Assembly: GCF_011074795.1 (NCBI RefSeq)
Contig: NZ_JAAMPF010000031.1
Location: 62,001-126,000 of the forward strand
Length of the DNA: 64,000 bases
DNA from: Marinobacter salicampi
GTDB lineage: Bacteria > Pseudomonadota > Gammaproteobacteria > Pseudomonadales > Oleiphilaceae
Direction of reading: 5' to 3'
This document shows positions 15,831 through 24,780 of the stretch, piece by piece; position 1 is the stretch's first letter; the number at the start of each line of letters is the position of its first letter. A model generated the notes under the pieces. The model made no database searches and was not told the origin of the DNA. It saw nothing but the letters and a program-made list of their open reading frames with translations. Both the position numbers and the translations under genes were made by a program.

Positions 15831-17978
15831 TTAATACTTTCCGTAGGTGCCTTCTTTCAACGCATCAAACAGGTTGGCAGCGTTGTGGATCTCACCATCA
15901 TATTCCACCTGTTCGTTTCCTTTCAGAGTGACTTTGCTGCCGTCATCCAGGGTGAACTCATATAGGGTGTTTTCAAGGTCTGTCTCCTTGACCAAAACGC
16001 CCTGGAACGCTTCCGGATTGAAACGGAAGGTGGTGCAACCCTTCAGGCCCATTTCATAGGCATACATATAAATGTTCTTGAATTCCGGATAAGCAAAGTC
16101 CGTGGGCACATTGGCAGTCTTGGAAATGGAGGAGTCTACCCACAACTGAGCGGCCGCCTGGATATCAACATGCTGAGCCGGAGACACGTCATCGGACGTT
16201 GTGAAGTAGGGCGGAAGCCGCTTGTCCTCGTCCTGGGAAAAAGGCATGGCACCGCTGTTTACCATATGGCGGTAGGCCAGCAACTCGAAGGAGAAAACAT
16301 CGACTTTCTCTTTCGTCTTGCGACCTTCGCGAATAATGTTCCGCGCGTAGTGGTGGGAGAAACTGGGCTCAATACCGTTGCTCGCATTATTGGCGAGCGA
16401 CAGACTGATGGTTCCCGTAGGCGCAATGGATGTGTGGTGGGTAAAGCGTCCACCTTTTTCTGCCAGAGCAGCCACCAGTTCAGGCTCAACTGCTGCGATG
16501 CGTTGCATGTAACGGCTGTACTTTGCGTGCAGTATCCGGCCTTTAACTGTATCGCCTTCCTTAAGACCGTCTTCCTTCAGCTGGGGACACTTCGCAAGCA
16601 TTTTTGGCGTGATCACGAAATCATCGTTCATGATCGGGGCCGGGCCCTTTTCATCGGCCAAGGCCAGGGACTGGCGCCAGCCTTCCACGGCCATTTCCCG
16701 CACCACGTCCTCGGTAAACTCAACCGATTCAGGAGAGCCATAAGGCATACGGAGCATGGCAAGTGTGGAGCCAAGGCCCAGGATACCCATGCCGTGACGG
16801 CGCTTGTAGGTAATTTCGTGACGCTGCTCCGCCAACGGCAGGCCATTGATTTCAACCACGTTGTCGAGCATGCGAGTGAATATCGCCACTACCTTGCGGT
16901 ATTTTTCGTAGTTGAAGCTGGCCTTGTCAGTGAAAGGGTAGTCCACGAACATGGTCAGGTTGACAGAGCCCAGCAGGCAGCTGCCGTAAGGGGGAAGAGG
17001 CTGTTCACCGCATGGGTTGGTGGCTCGTATGTCCTCGCAGAACCAGTTGTTGTTCATCTGGTTGACCTTGTCAATCAGAATGAAGCCGGGCTCAGCGTAG
17101 TCGTAAGTTGACGTCATGATGCTGTCCCAGATGAACTGGGCTTTCAAGGTGCGGTAAATGCGGCACGCCACCTTGCCCTCATCATTGACCACGTAACCAT
17201 CCAGAATAGGAAAGTCCCGGTAGATAAACTGGTTGGGATCATCGATTTGAAGCCCTTCGTCTTCCACCTCTTTGCGGGTAACAGGGAAGGAGAGCTTCCA
17301 GTCGCCATCATTCTTTACCGCTTCAATAAAATCTTCAGTGATAAGAAGTGACAGGTTGAACTGGCGCAGACGACCGTCTTCGCGCTTGGCCTGGATAAAG
17401 TCGATGACGTCCGGATGATGGATGTCGAAGGTCGCCATTTGAGCCCCGCGCCTGCCACCTGCAGAAGACACGGTGAAACACATGCGGTCAAAAATATCCA
17501 TGAACGACAATGGACCGGAGGTGGTCGCACCAGCGCCGGCAACGTAGGCACCGCGGGGGCGGAGGGTGGAGAATTCATAACCGATGCCACAGCCGGCCTT
17601 AAGCGTGAGCCCGGCTTCGTGGTTTTTCTCGAGGATGTCGTTCATGGAATCGTGAACACTGCCTGAAACCGTGCAGTTGATGGTCGAGGTGGCAGGCTTG
17701 TGGTTCTCGGCCCCGGCGTTTGAAATAATACGCCCGGCAGGAATGGCTCCATGCTTCAGAGCCCAGACGAATTCCTTCATGTATTTGGCGCGATCGGCCT
17801 CGGCTTCCACCTGTGCCAGCGCAGTTGCAACACGCTTATACGTCTCAACAATCGTGAAATCCACAGGTTCGCCGGTTTTCGTCTTGAGCTGATATTTGCT
17901 GTTCCAGATATCAAGCGACGCATCCTGCATAGGAATTGTTGTTGTTGAGACTGCCTGTGCTTTAGCGTTCATTGCCAT
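15831..17978 (-). CDS. nrdJa: Adenosylcobalamin-dependent ribonucleoside-diphosphate reductase, large component NrdJa
   Basis: A 715-residue class II ribonucleotide reductase that makes deoxynucleotides using adenosylcobalamin to generate the radical, so it works with or without oxygen. Visible features are the first active-site cysteine in TSTINCTVSGSVHD (Cys102), the loop KAGCGIGYEF, the catalytic Asn-Cys-Glu of ATNPCGEQPLPPYGSC near residue 318, and ASNGIEPSFSHHYAR. The C-terminal reducing cysteines are missing and supplied by NrdJb. The start ATGGCAATG follows AGGATACTGAGG; either ATG could be used. I found no B12-box-like riboswitch sequence in the leader. Confidence 0.92.
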   Translation of the reverse strand: MAMNAKAQAVSTTTIPMQDASLDIWNSKYQLKTKTGEPVDFTIVETYKRVATALAQVEAEADRAKYMKEFVWALKHGAIPAGRIISNAGAENHKPATSTINCTVSGSVHDSMNDILEKNHEAGLTLKAGCGIGYEFSTLRPRGAYVAGAGATTSGPLSFMDIFDRMCFTVSSAGGRRGAQMATFDIHHPDVIDFIQAKREDGRLRQFNLSLLITEDFIEAVKNDGDWKLSFPVTRKEVEDEGLQIDDPNQFIYRDFPILDGYVVNDEGKVACRIYRTLKAQFIWDSIMTSTYDYAEPGFILIDKVNQMNNNWFCEDIRATNPCGEQPLPPYGSCLLGSVNLTMFVDYPFTDKASFNYEKYRKVVAIFTRMLDNVVEINGLPLAEQRHEITYKRRHGMGILGLGSTLAMLRMPYGSPESVEFTEDVVREMAVEGWRQSLALADEKGPAPIMNDDFVITPKMLAKCPQLKEDGLKEGDTVKGRILHAKYSRYMQRIAAVEPELVAALAEKGGRFTHHTSIAPTGTISLSLANNASNGIEPSFSHHYARNIIREGRKTKEKVDVFSFELLAYRHMVNSGAMPFSQDEDKRLPPYFTTSDDVSPAQHVDIQAAAQLWVDSSISKTANVPTDFAYPEFKNIYMYAYEMGLKGCTTFRFNPEAFQGVLVKETDLENTLYEFTLDDGSKVTLKGNEQVEYDGEIHNAANLFDALKEGTYGKY

Positions 17979-18675
17979 CCTCAGTATCCTGTTAATGCCT
18001 GAAAAATAACGTGGTCTGTCAAGCGAGCTATACCGACTGCGCCATACCCCATTCCGAAATTACGTGTTGCTAAACCGGGCTATGACTGGCTCAGCCTACC
18101 TGATGGTGCGGCTGACAGTGCTTGCCTTTATTACCAGCTCTTAACTATCAGTAATTTACTACATTTGGTGCTTGTTGATTCTCTGCCGACCGTTAGAAAA
18201 AACGGGGTGAACCATGATTTAACGTTTACCCGGTTCCGCTGTGTCCTGCACAAACAGGTGTTCTGGGGCTTGCGTTTAGAAGGCTCTGATAAGCGACCTA
18301 ACCCCTACATGTTGTTGCTGATCGAAGAAGTATAACAGGATATTGTGGTCTGTGAAGGTGGGAGGAACTATCGAATTGCTACTTCTTTTAAGAAAAAGTT
18401 ATGGCTTCTGTCTTGCAAAATCCTGGATTATTGAATCCCGCAGAATTTTTAGAAGCAAATCAGTATCGGTAGGGCTGGCACAAGATGTAGTGGTTAAAAG
18501 CTTGAAGAGTTTTCCACTTTCTGGCTTAAAACTTGTCCGTTTAGTTAGAAATGTCAACGAAACTGTGATGGCCCGCACGACTCTTGACTATACCTGTCGC
18601 TAAAGTAGATGCGTGGGGAGTTTGTGGACTTCTCATAGGGAGTAAAAAGAAAAAATCAAAATAAGGACGACAACA
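17979..18675. other. AT-richer intergenic region between divergent nrdJa and the DUF6160-like gene
   Basis: A 697-base gap with no convincing gene. It is visibly richer in A+T than its surroundings, most of all from 18340 to 18660. It must hold the promoters for both neighbours. On the plus strand TTGACT at 18584 and TAGATG at 18606 (16 bases apart) form a weak promoter candidate. A small hairpin (CCGTT-agaaaa-AACGG) lies at 18190-18205. An 86-codon frame at 18343-18603 was judged non-coding. The AT bias suggests either a regulatory or an acquired stretch. Confidence 0.5.
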
Positions 18676-19494
18676 ATGAAAGGCCTGAAACGAACATTGC
18701 TTGCGCTGGGCATCGTAGGGTTGCCTGTTGTGGCGACAGCAGACCTAACGATGCTAGATGATAGCGCACTGGGAGACATCACCGGTCAGGCTGGTGTCTC
18801 TATCGAGTTGGAGACAAAGGTAGATATAGGTCAGTTTTCCTATACCGATGAGGGTACGTTGGCGATTAACGATATCAGCATCGGCGGTGCAAACCGAACA
18901 AACATGTTCGGATTCAATGGAATGGGGGGGCCCGAGGCGACTGAAAGGTTGGACAACATCCGAATCGACATTGATATTTTGGCCGATGGTGATGCGGCGA
19001 TAAATATTGTTCCCACCTACTTCAATGCTATCGATTTTCGTGTAACGACCGGAGCCTGGGATTTACTAAGTTCTGATGGTAGTAATAGCTCTACGCAGGT
19101 GCTTAATAATTTTATGGCAGAGGGTGTGCTGGGACGTGGCGAGATTCATATCGACACGAACACAGATGTAATGCGGTTTGCAACGGCATTTGGGATAGAA
19201 ACCATGGAATTCGACGTGCCCTTCCTCGCGATAGGAGTGCGGGGCATGAGCATCACCGGGGCTAACTATGACCCTGTCTTCCGTAACCCAATGGATGTAT
19301 TTGCTGAGGTAGAGCTTTTCATCTATGCGGGGCAACGACTAGGCAGTACCGAGTCATCACTGGCTATTGATATGCCCGTATTCGAAGCAGACATTGGCAT
19401 TGAACAGGTGATCGTAGGCCAGCAGTCCATCGGGCAGATTTTCGTCGATGATCTTTCGATTACCAATACGGCGATGAGTATATACGGTCACTGA
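18676..19494 (+). CDS. Exported DUF6160/FilA-like protein
   Basis: A 272-residue protein with a clear signal peptide (MKGLKRTLLALGIVGLPVVATA, cleavage after residue 22). The mature start LTMLDDSALGDITGQAGVSIE carries the (L)xxITGQAGVSI motif of the secreted family annotated DUF6160 or FilA-like, found in Acinetobacter and oil-degrading marine gammaproteobacteria. The rest is beta-rich (DIDILADGDAAINIVPTYF, FDVPFLAIGVRGMSITG). It may be an outer-membrane or surface component; the biochemical role is unknown. AAGGACG precedes the ATG. Codon use is AT-leaning compared with neighbours. A terminator follows. Confidence 0.7.
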   Translation: MKGLKRTLLALGIVGLPVVATADLTMLDDSALGDITGQAGVSIELETKVDIGQFSYTDEGTLAINDISIGGANRTNMFGFNGMGGPEATERLDNIRIDIDILADGDAAINIVPTYFNAIDFRVTTGAWDLLSSDGSNSSTQVLNNFMAEGVLGRGEIHIDTNTDVMRFATAFGIETMEFDVPFLAIGVRGMSITGANYDPVFRNPMDVFAEVELFIYAGQRLGSTESSLAIDMPVFEADIGIEQVIVGQQSIGQIFVDDLSITNTAMSIYGH

Positions 19495-19514
19495 GAGGGC
19501 GCGTGGACAGCTGC

Positions 19515-19540
19515 AAGGCGGGGTATTCCCGCCTTCTTCT
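19515..19540 (+). terminator. Terminator of the DUF6160-like gene
   Basis: AAGGCGGG pairs with CCCGCCTT around a GTATT loop, followed by the T-rich CTTCT on the plus strand, 20 bases after the stop. It reaches the stop of the convergent ABC ATPase gene. Confidence 0.7.
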
Positions 19541-20333
19541 AGTCTAGCAGGAGGCTATCGTCTGTAATCTCAAGCCCGCGCTGTTTTTCAAACAGCTCCA
19601 GCAAATCTTTTACTTCCAATCCTTCCCGTTCACTCCCGGCGATATCGAACACCACCTTGCCCTGGTGAAGCATCACTGTCCGGCTACCCACTTCCAGAGC
19701 CTGCTTCATACTATGGGTTACCATGAGCGTGGTAAGGCCCGATTCCCTAACAATTGACTCAGTCAGTTCCAGGACAAAACGTGCGGTTTTCGGATCCAGA
19801 GCTGCGGTATGTTCATCCAGAAGCAGAATGCTCGAGGGGGTGAGGCTTGCCATCAACAGGCTGACGGCCTGGCGCTGGCCACCGGAAAGGAGGCCCATCT
19901 TGTCCCCAAGGCGATTCTCAAGCCCGAGGTTTAGCGACGCCAGGCTGGCACGAAACCGGTCTTTATAGCGGCTCTTGACTGCACTTGAAAGCCCTCGCCG
20001 CTGGCCCCTTTTTATGGCAAGTGAAAGGTTCTCCTCGATGCTCAAGCCTTCACAGGTGCCCGCCAGTGGGTCCTGGAAGACCCGCGCCACCCGTCCTGCC
20101 CGTTTATGGGTTGGCAACCGACTGACATCCTCTCCATCCACCACAATGGTTCCGCTATCGACAAGCACTTCACCGGCAAGGGCATTCAGAAACGTGGACT
20201 TACCGGCACCGTTGCTGCCTATAACCGTCACAAATTCACCTTCAGCCACCGTCAGGCTCATACCCTGCAGAGCAGGATTTTCCAGGGGCGTGCCCTGGCC
20301 AAAGGTCAGTTTCAGATCGTTTGCACTGATCAT
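19539..20333 (-). CDS. ABC transporter ATP-binding protein, TrpY-type
   Basis: A 264-residue ATPase, third gene of a minus-strand operon (binding protein, permease, ATPase). Walker A is GSNGAGKST near residue 40, the signature LLSGGQRQAVSLLMA near 150, Walker B LLLDEHTAALDP and the H-loop LMVTHSMKQALEVGSR. The DEHTAALDP wording is characteristic of the partners of ABC_sub_bind-family binding proteins such as TrpXYZ, implicated in aromatic amino acid uptake in streptococci. The solute here is unknown. It starts 2 bases after the permease stop. Confidence 0.85.
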   Translation of the reverse strand: MISANDLKLTFGQGTPLENPALQGMSLTVAEGEFVTVIGSNGAGKSTFLNALAGEVLVDSGTIVVDGEDVSRLPTHKRAGRVARVFQDPLAGTCEGLSIEENLSLAIKRGQRRGLSSAVKSRYKDRFRASLASLNLGLENRLGDKMGLLSGGQRQAVSLLMASLTPSSILLLDEHTAALDPKTARFVLELTESIVRESGLTTLMVTHSMKQALEVGSRTVMLHQGKVVFDIAGSEREGLEVKDLLELFEKQRGLEITDDSLLLD

Positions 20334-20334
20334 T

Positions 20335-21243
20335 TCACACCTTGGAGCTGTTGCGTAGGAAGCGCGCCCGGAGACTGTTCCGGGCGCCAGGCAGAACGAT
20401 AGCGAGCGTCACGAGTACGGCCGTCACCAGGTTCAGGTCCTGGGTTTTCAGCCCAATGAAATCGGCGTTGAGTGCAAGTGCTATAGCCAGCCGGTAAAGG
20501 ATGGCACCGACCACACAGGCAAGCAGGGCACGCACGACGTTTAAAGGTGTAATAACTGCTTCGCCACCGATTAACGATGCCAGTCCTATAACAATGACCC
20601 CTACGCCCATGGTGACATCTGCTGCACCCTGGCTTTGGGCAAACAGCGCACCAGCGAGGCCCACCAGACCGTTTGAAAGTGCCACCCCAAGCACAATCAT
20701 GGCGCCGGTCGCGATGCCCTGGGCCCTCGCCATTCGCGGATTGGCACCGGTTGCGCGCATAGCCAGGCCGGTTTCAGATTTCATAAACCGCCAGAGCAGC
20801 ACAAAGCTAACCAGCAGGACAATACAGAACAATAAAACCGGCACCTGGTGATAGGCGAGGTCAAGGTCATACCAGGGGGTCAGCACGGTTTCCTCGGAAA
20901 GCAGGGCGAGGTTGGGCTTCCCCATGATGCGCAGGTTCACCGAGTACAGAGCGATCATGGTGAGGATCGAGGCGAGCAGGTTCAGAATCTTGAGCTTCAC
21001 ATTCAGCAAAGCTGTCACAGACCCTGCAGCCATACCGGCCAGTATTGCAGCGCCGGTGGCCAGCCAGGGGTTGAATCCCTCGATAATGAGCACGGCCGCA
21101 ACCGCGGCACCAAGAGGAAAGCTGCCATCGACGGTCAGGTCGGGAAAGTCTAGAACGCGGAATGAAAGGTAGATGCCAAAAGCAACCAGGCCATAGATCA
21201 AGCCGGTTTCGACGGCGCCATACAGGGCAATTTCGCTGAGCAT
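20335..21243 (-). CDS. ABC transporter permease, TrpZ-type (BPD_transp_2)
   Basis: A 302-residue integral membrane permease of the branched-chain amino acid/TrpZ fold with about eight helices. Family-typical segments are GAVETGLIYGLVAFGIYLSFRVL, FPDLTVDGSFPLGAAVAAVL and TGANPRMARAQGIATGAM (EAA-like coupling loop). The start at 21243 matches usual family N-termini, but an in-frame ATG at 21282 sits only 4 bases after the binding-protein stop and could allow coupled translation; neither has a strong ribosome binding site. Confidence 0.85.
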   Translation of the reverse strand: MLSEIALYGAVETGLIYGLVAFGIYLSFRVLDFPDLTVDGSFPLGAAVAAVLIIEGFNPWLATGAAILAGMAAGSVTALLNVKLKILNLLASILTMIALYSVNLRIMGKPNLALLSEETVLTPWYDLDLAYHQVPVLLFCIVLLVSFVLLWRFMKSETGLAMRATGANPRMARAQGIATGAMIVLGVALSNGLVGLAGALFAQSQGAADVTMGVGVIVIGLASLIGGEAVITPLNVVRALLACVVGAILYRLAIALALNADFIGLKTQDLNLVTAVLVTLAIVLPGARNSLRARFLRNSSKV

Positions 21244-21286
21244 GGTATTCGCTTTTGGTGCTGATCCCGCCGAAGCGGGCATCGGT

Positions 21287-22261
21287 TTATTGTTGACTGC
21301 CTACTACAGTGTCGGCGTCGTCGATTACATCCTGGGGTATGGTGAGCCCCATACGTTCGCCAGCCTGGGGATTAACGAACAGCGACAGTTTTTCCACTGT
21401 CTCGACGGGCATTGAGGCCGGTTTGGAACCTTCAAGAATCCGCACGACCATCTTGCCGGTCTGCCGTCCAACGTCATAGTAATCGAAACCCAGGGCCGCG
21501 ATTGCGCCGCGGGTTACGGTGGCGGTATCCGCTGCAAAGACCGGTATGTCGGCACGCTCACCGACAGAAATGACCGCTTCAGCAGCGCTGATGACGGTGT
21601 TGTCGGTGGTCAGGTAAATGGCGTCAACCTTGTCCACAAGGGAGCGGGCAGCGCCCAGTACTTCGGAAGTTTTAGTGGCGGCCGCCTTGACCAGGGTGAT
21701 GTCACGGCCCGCGAGCACATTCTCCAACTGTTCAACCAGTGCTACGGCATTGGCCTCACCGGGGTTATAGACTGTACCAATGCGATTCGCGCCGGGCATG
21801 ATTTTCAGAAGCATATCCATATGCTGCTCGAGGGGAAGCATATCGGTAACGCCGGTAATATTGGCGCCTGGAGCGGCAAGATCCTTAATCAGTCGTGCAC
21901 CTACTGGATCTGTGACTGCAGAAAACACTATCGGGATCTGGCGGGCTGCGGCCGCGACGGTTTGAGCCGATGGCGTTGCAATGGCGACAATCACATCCGG
22001 ACCTTCGCCGACAAATTTTCGGGCGATTTGGGACGCTATGGCTGAGTTGCCCTGGGCGCTTTCGAAAAGCAGGGCAAGGTTGTCGCCTTCGCGGTAATCC
22101 TGATCCGCAAGCTCGTCCCTGACTCCCTGATGTACCGCATCGAGGGCAGGGTGTTCTACAATTTGTGTGATTGCGACGGTCTTCTGTTCTTCTGCCTGTA
22201 CACCTGCGGCGCCAAGCAGGGCCAGGGCCAGGGCCAGGGCAATGACTGAATTGCGGAGCAT
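21287..22261 (-). CDS. ABC transporter substrate-binding protein, ABC_sub_bind (TrpX-type)
   Basis: A 324-residue periplasmic binding protein, first in the operon. Residues 1-24 are the signal peptide, with a core of alternating Ala-Leu coded by four copies of a 6-base repeat (22217-22240). The mature protein starts EEQKTVAITQIVEHPALDAVHQGV, typical of the family, with DVIVAIATPSAQTVAAAA, IPIVFSAVTDPVGARL and VDAIYLTTDNTVISAAEAV following the two-domain periplasmic-binding fold I. Relatives bind tryptophan, tyrosine or other small molecules. No regulator or metabolic gene nearby narrows the ligand. Confidence 0.86.
   Translation of the reverse strand: MLRNSVIALALALALLGAAGVQAEEQKTVAITQIVEHPALDAVHQGVRDELADQDYREGDNLALLFESAQGNSAIASQIARKFVGEGPDVIVAIATPSAQTVAAAARQIPIVFSAVTDPVGARLIKDLAAPGANITGVTDMLPLEQHMDMLLKIMPGANRIGTVYNPGEANAVALVEQLENVLAGRDITLVKAAATKTSEVLGAARSLVDKVDAIYLTTDNTVISAAEAVISVGERADIPVFAADTATVTRGAIAALGFDYYDVGRQTGKMVVRILEGSKPASMPVETVEKLSLFVNPQAGERMGLTIPQDVIDDADTVVGSQQ
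22217..22240. repeat. Four tandem copies of CAGGGC in a signal-peptide coding region
   Basis: CAGGGC is repeated exactly four times and on the minus strand encodes alternating Ala and Leu in the hydrophobic core of the TrpX-type signal peptide. The unit is a multiple of three, so copy-number change would lengthen or shorten the core without a frameshift. Confidence 0.85.
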
Positions 22262-22456
22262 GAGCCAGTCTCCCAGTAAGCGAGGAATTTTGAACGCGCG
22301 AGTTTATCATAGCGTTCAAGGCTGTGCTGCCTGAAAAAATGCCTTACGCCGGCTTGGCGTGGAAACAGTTGTAGTTGCGTCACATTCTACAGGCGCCCGT
22401 TATGATGAAATATCGCCGGAACCCATAACTCTAATAATCAGCCTCAAGGAAAGTTC

Positions 22457-24124
22457 ATGGACACCAAAAACAAACTTCCCCTCGATATGGTCTACCACTG
22501 GGAAACGGCCAAGGCGGAATCCGTCTATATGACCCAGCCCATGGGTGGCGGCCAGGTGGTGGAATTCACCTGGCGTCGGGCCGTTGGCGAGGCGCGTCGC
22601 ATGGCGGCGTATCTGAAGTCGCTGAACCTGCCGGAAAAGAGCCGCATCGGGATTATTTCAAAAAATTGCGCTCACTGGATCATGTCGGACTGGGCCATCT
22701 GGATGGCAGGTCATATCTCCGTGCCGCTTTATCCAACGCTTAATGCCGGCACTGTCAGCTACATTCTCGATCATAGCGGCTGTGAAGTACTTTTTGTCGG
22801 CAAGCTGGATGACTGGGATTCAATGAAATCCGGGGTGCCGGATTCGGTTCACTGTATTTCATATCCCTTGAGTCCTCCCAACGATTTCAAGTCCTGGGAC
22901 GATATTGTCGCCAAGTTTCCGCCACTGGAAGAAAACGTGCAGCGCAGTGGTGATGAGCTGGCGACCATCGTATACACCTCCGGTAGCACCGGACGCCCGA
23001 AGGGCGTCATGTTAAGTTTCAATAATCTGGCGTATGCCGCTGCCGGTGGTACCGAAGAGCTGGATGTAACCAGCAACGAACGCATGCTTTCCTATCTACC
23101 GCTGTCCCATGTGTTTGAGCGTTTCGTGGTAGAGCTTGGGTCCATGAACAAGGGCTTTCATCTGTATTTCGCCGAGTCGCTGGACACGTTCGTGGACGAT
23201 CTCAAGCGGGCACAGCCTACGCTCTTCCTGGCGGTGCCCAGGATATGGATCAAGTTTCAGCACGGCGTCTTCCAGAAACTGCCAAAGAAGAAGCTTGAGA
23301 AGCTTCTCAAAGTGCCGCTACTGAATCGTGTGATCAAGAAAAAGGTGCTCATCAACCTTGGCCTGCAACACGTCAAATTTGCGGGCAGCGGCTCGGCTCC
23401 GCTGGCCCATGACATTCTGGAATGGTATCGGGGCCTGGGTCTGGAATTACTCGAAGGCTACGGCATGTCCGAAAATGTGGCCTACTCCCACATGACCAAA
23501 CCCGGCCGGGCACGGACAGGCTATGTAGGCGAGCCCCTGCCCGGTGTGGACGTCAGGATAGGTGAGCATGGTGAAGTGCTGGTCAAGAGTCCGGCTACCA
23601 TGATGGGGTACTACAAGGACGAGGAAAAAACCGGGGAAACCATGACTGCTGATGGCTATCTCAAAACCGGCGACAAGGGGGAAGTGGACGAGCAGGGCAG
23701 GCTGAAGCTGACCGGCAGGCTCAAGGAGATCTTCAAAACCAGCAAAGGCAAATATGTGGCGCCCGCGCCAATAGAGAACAAGCTTATGAGTCATCCCGAC
23801 ATTGAAATGGTCTGTGTGTCCGGAGAGAACTACCCTCAGCCTCATTGCCTGGTTATGCTGTCGGAAGATGCTCAGGCGAAGCTCGCGGATGCCTCTTATC
23901 GCGCCGAGCTGGAAAAAAGCTTCTCTTCCCTCCTCAATGACGTCAATAAAACCGTCGACCCACATGAGCAGCTCAAATTCATGGCGGTGGTCAAGGACGA
24001 GTGGAGTATCGAGAATGACTTCCTGACGCCCACCATGAAGCTCAAGCGAAACAGGGTGGAAGACACCTATAAACCTGCCCTTGAGAGCTGGTACGCCAAG
24101 AAAGAACCCGTTATCTGGCAATAG
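22457..24124 (+). CDS. AMP-binding acyl-CoA synthetase (long-chain fatty acid--CoA ligase family)
   Basis: A 555-residue adenylate-forming enzyme that activates a carboxylic acid, probably a fatty acid, to acyl-AMP and then acyl-CoA. The P-loop-like A3 motif TIVYTSGSTGRPKGVML is near residue 175, LLEGYGMSENVAYSH (A5) near 335, TGDKGEVDEQGRLKLTGRLKE (A7/A8) near 415, then KTSKGKYVAPAPIE. It resembles the FadD15/ACSBG type (begins with a W-x-T-W-like FTWRRAVGEARRMA) rather than E. coli FadD. AAGG precedes the ATG by 8 bases. A strong terminator follows, so it is probably monocistronic. Confidence 0.87.
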   Translation: MDTKNKLPLDMVYHWETAKAESVYMTQPMGGGQVVEFTWRRAVGEARRMAAYLKSLNLPEKSRIGIISKNCAHWIMSDWAIWMAGHISVPLYPTLNAGTVSYILDHSGCEVLFVGKLDDWDSMKSGVPDSVHCISYPLSPPNDFKSWDDIVAKFPPLEENVQRSGDELATIVYTSGSTGRPKGVMLSFNNLAYAAAGGTEELDVTSNERMLSYLPLSHVFERFVVELGSMNKGFHLYFAESLDTFVDDLKRAQPTLFLAVPRIWIKFQHGVFQKLPKKKLEKLLKVPLLNRVIKKKVLINLGLQHVKFAGSGSAPLAHDILEWYRGLGLELLEGYGMSENVAYSHMTKPGRARTGYVGEPLPGVDVRIGEHGEVLVKSPATMMGYYKDEEKTGETMTADGYLKTGDKGEVDEQGRLKLTGRLKEIFKTSKGKYVAPAPIENKLMSHPDIEMVCVSGENYPQPHCLVMLSEDAQAKLADASYRAELEKSFSSLLNDVNKTVDPHEQLKFMAVVKDEWSIENDFLTPTMKLKRNRVEDTYKPALESWYAKKEPVIWQ

Positions 24125-24146
24125 CGCAGGTCAAGCCTTGCCTGTA

Positions 24147-24182
24147 AACACCTCCACGGCGCGCCCTGGAGGTGTTTTTGTT
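24147..24182 (+). terminator. Rho-independent terminator of the acyl-CoA synthetase gene
   Basis: AACACCTCCA pairs perfectly over 10 bp with TGGAGGTGTT, followed by TTTGTT on the plus strand, 22 bases after the stop codon. Confidence 0.9.
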
Positions 24183-24272
24183 GCTCCACGGTCATGCTCC
24201 CGCGCTACCTTGGTCGAATTGGGACGCCTCCGGCAAGGCACTAGACTGAAGCCAGTGGAGGGCATGCGACCA

Positions 24273-24764
24273 ATGGCACAGCTTAACCGGTTTCAAAGGT
24301 ACATTAACGACGTTATCCCGCTGACTCAGAGCATGGCTCTGAGACTGGAGGATTATAACGGGCGACGACTGGCGATCAGTGCTCCCCTGGAGCCCAACCA
24401 TAACCATCAGAATACCGCCTTTGGCGGCAGCCTCTACGCTGCGTCGGTGGTTTCAGCCTGGGGCCTGGTGGAGCTGGTTCTTCGGGACGCTGGGCTGATC
24501 GGAAACGTGGTGGTTCAGCATGGCGAAATGGAATACTTAGAGCCGGTAAATGACGATTTCTACGCTGTGTGCGACCTGCCGGACGATGGCACCATGGTGC
24601 GTTTCCACAAGAGCCTTGCACGGTACGGAAAAGCGCGACTCAACCTTCATGCCAGCATTTTCACGGGGCCGGTTTCACTGACGCCGACCGGTTCGGCGCT
24701 CGCGGTTTTTAGCGGACGTTTCGTGGTCCAGGATGCGCGCACCAAGGTGCGCTCACCGTTCTAG
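24273..24764 (+). CDS. YiiD C-terminal-type thioesterase-fold protein
   Basis: A 163-residue cytoplasmic protein of the hotdog-fold family corresponding to the C-terminal domain of E. coli YiiD. The core is PLEPNHNHQNTAFGGSLYA (residues 44-62), the usual N-x-x-H/N-x-TAFGGSLYA signature, followed by ALRLEDY-like strands and FSGRFVV. It may hydrolyse an acyl-CoA. The true N-terminus is placed at the ATG at 24273 because GGAGGG lies about 10 bases ahead; an ATG three codons earlier is too close to it, and the long upstream extension is non-homologous and overlaps the previous gene and its terminator. Confidence 0.8.
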   Translation: MAQLNRFQRYINDVIPLTQSMALRLEDYNGRRLAISAPLEPNHNHQNTAFGGSLYAASVVSAWGLVELVLRDAGLIGNVVVQHGEMEYLEPVNDDFYAVCDLPDDGTMVRFHKSLARYGKARLNLHASIFTGPVSLTPTGSALAVFSGRFVVQDARTKVRSPF

Positions 24765-24780
24765 GGCTCCAAGTTGCCCG

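Noticed and set aside
16170..17111. 313-codon open frame opposite nrdJa
   Set aside because: Fully antisense to a well-conserved gene; its His/Val-rich translation is what the complement of GC-biased codons gives.
18000..18340. Cobalamin riboswitch upstream of nrdJa
   Set aside because: No GCCACTG-type B12 box found on the relevant strand, and class II reductases are usually not under such switches.
18343..18603. 86-codon open frame in the AT-rich gap
   Set aside because: No clear ribosome binding site, a GTG start, no recognisable motif or topology, and AT-rich DNA that gives chance open frames; left as intergenic.
23447..24121. 224-codon open frame opposite the acyl-CoA synthetase gene
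   Set aside because: Antisense shadow of a confirmed gene, with no motif of its own.
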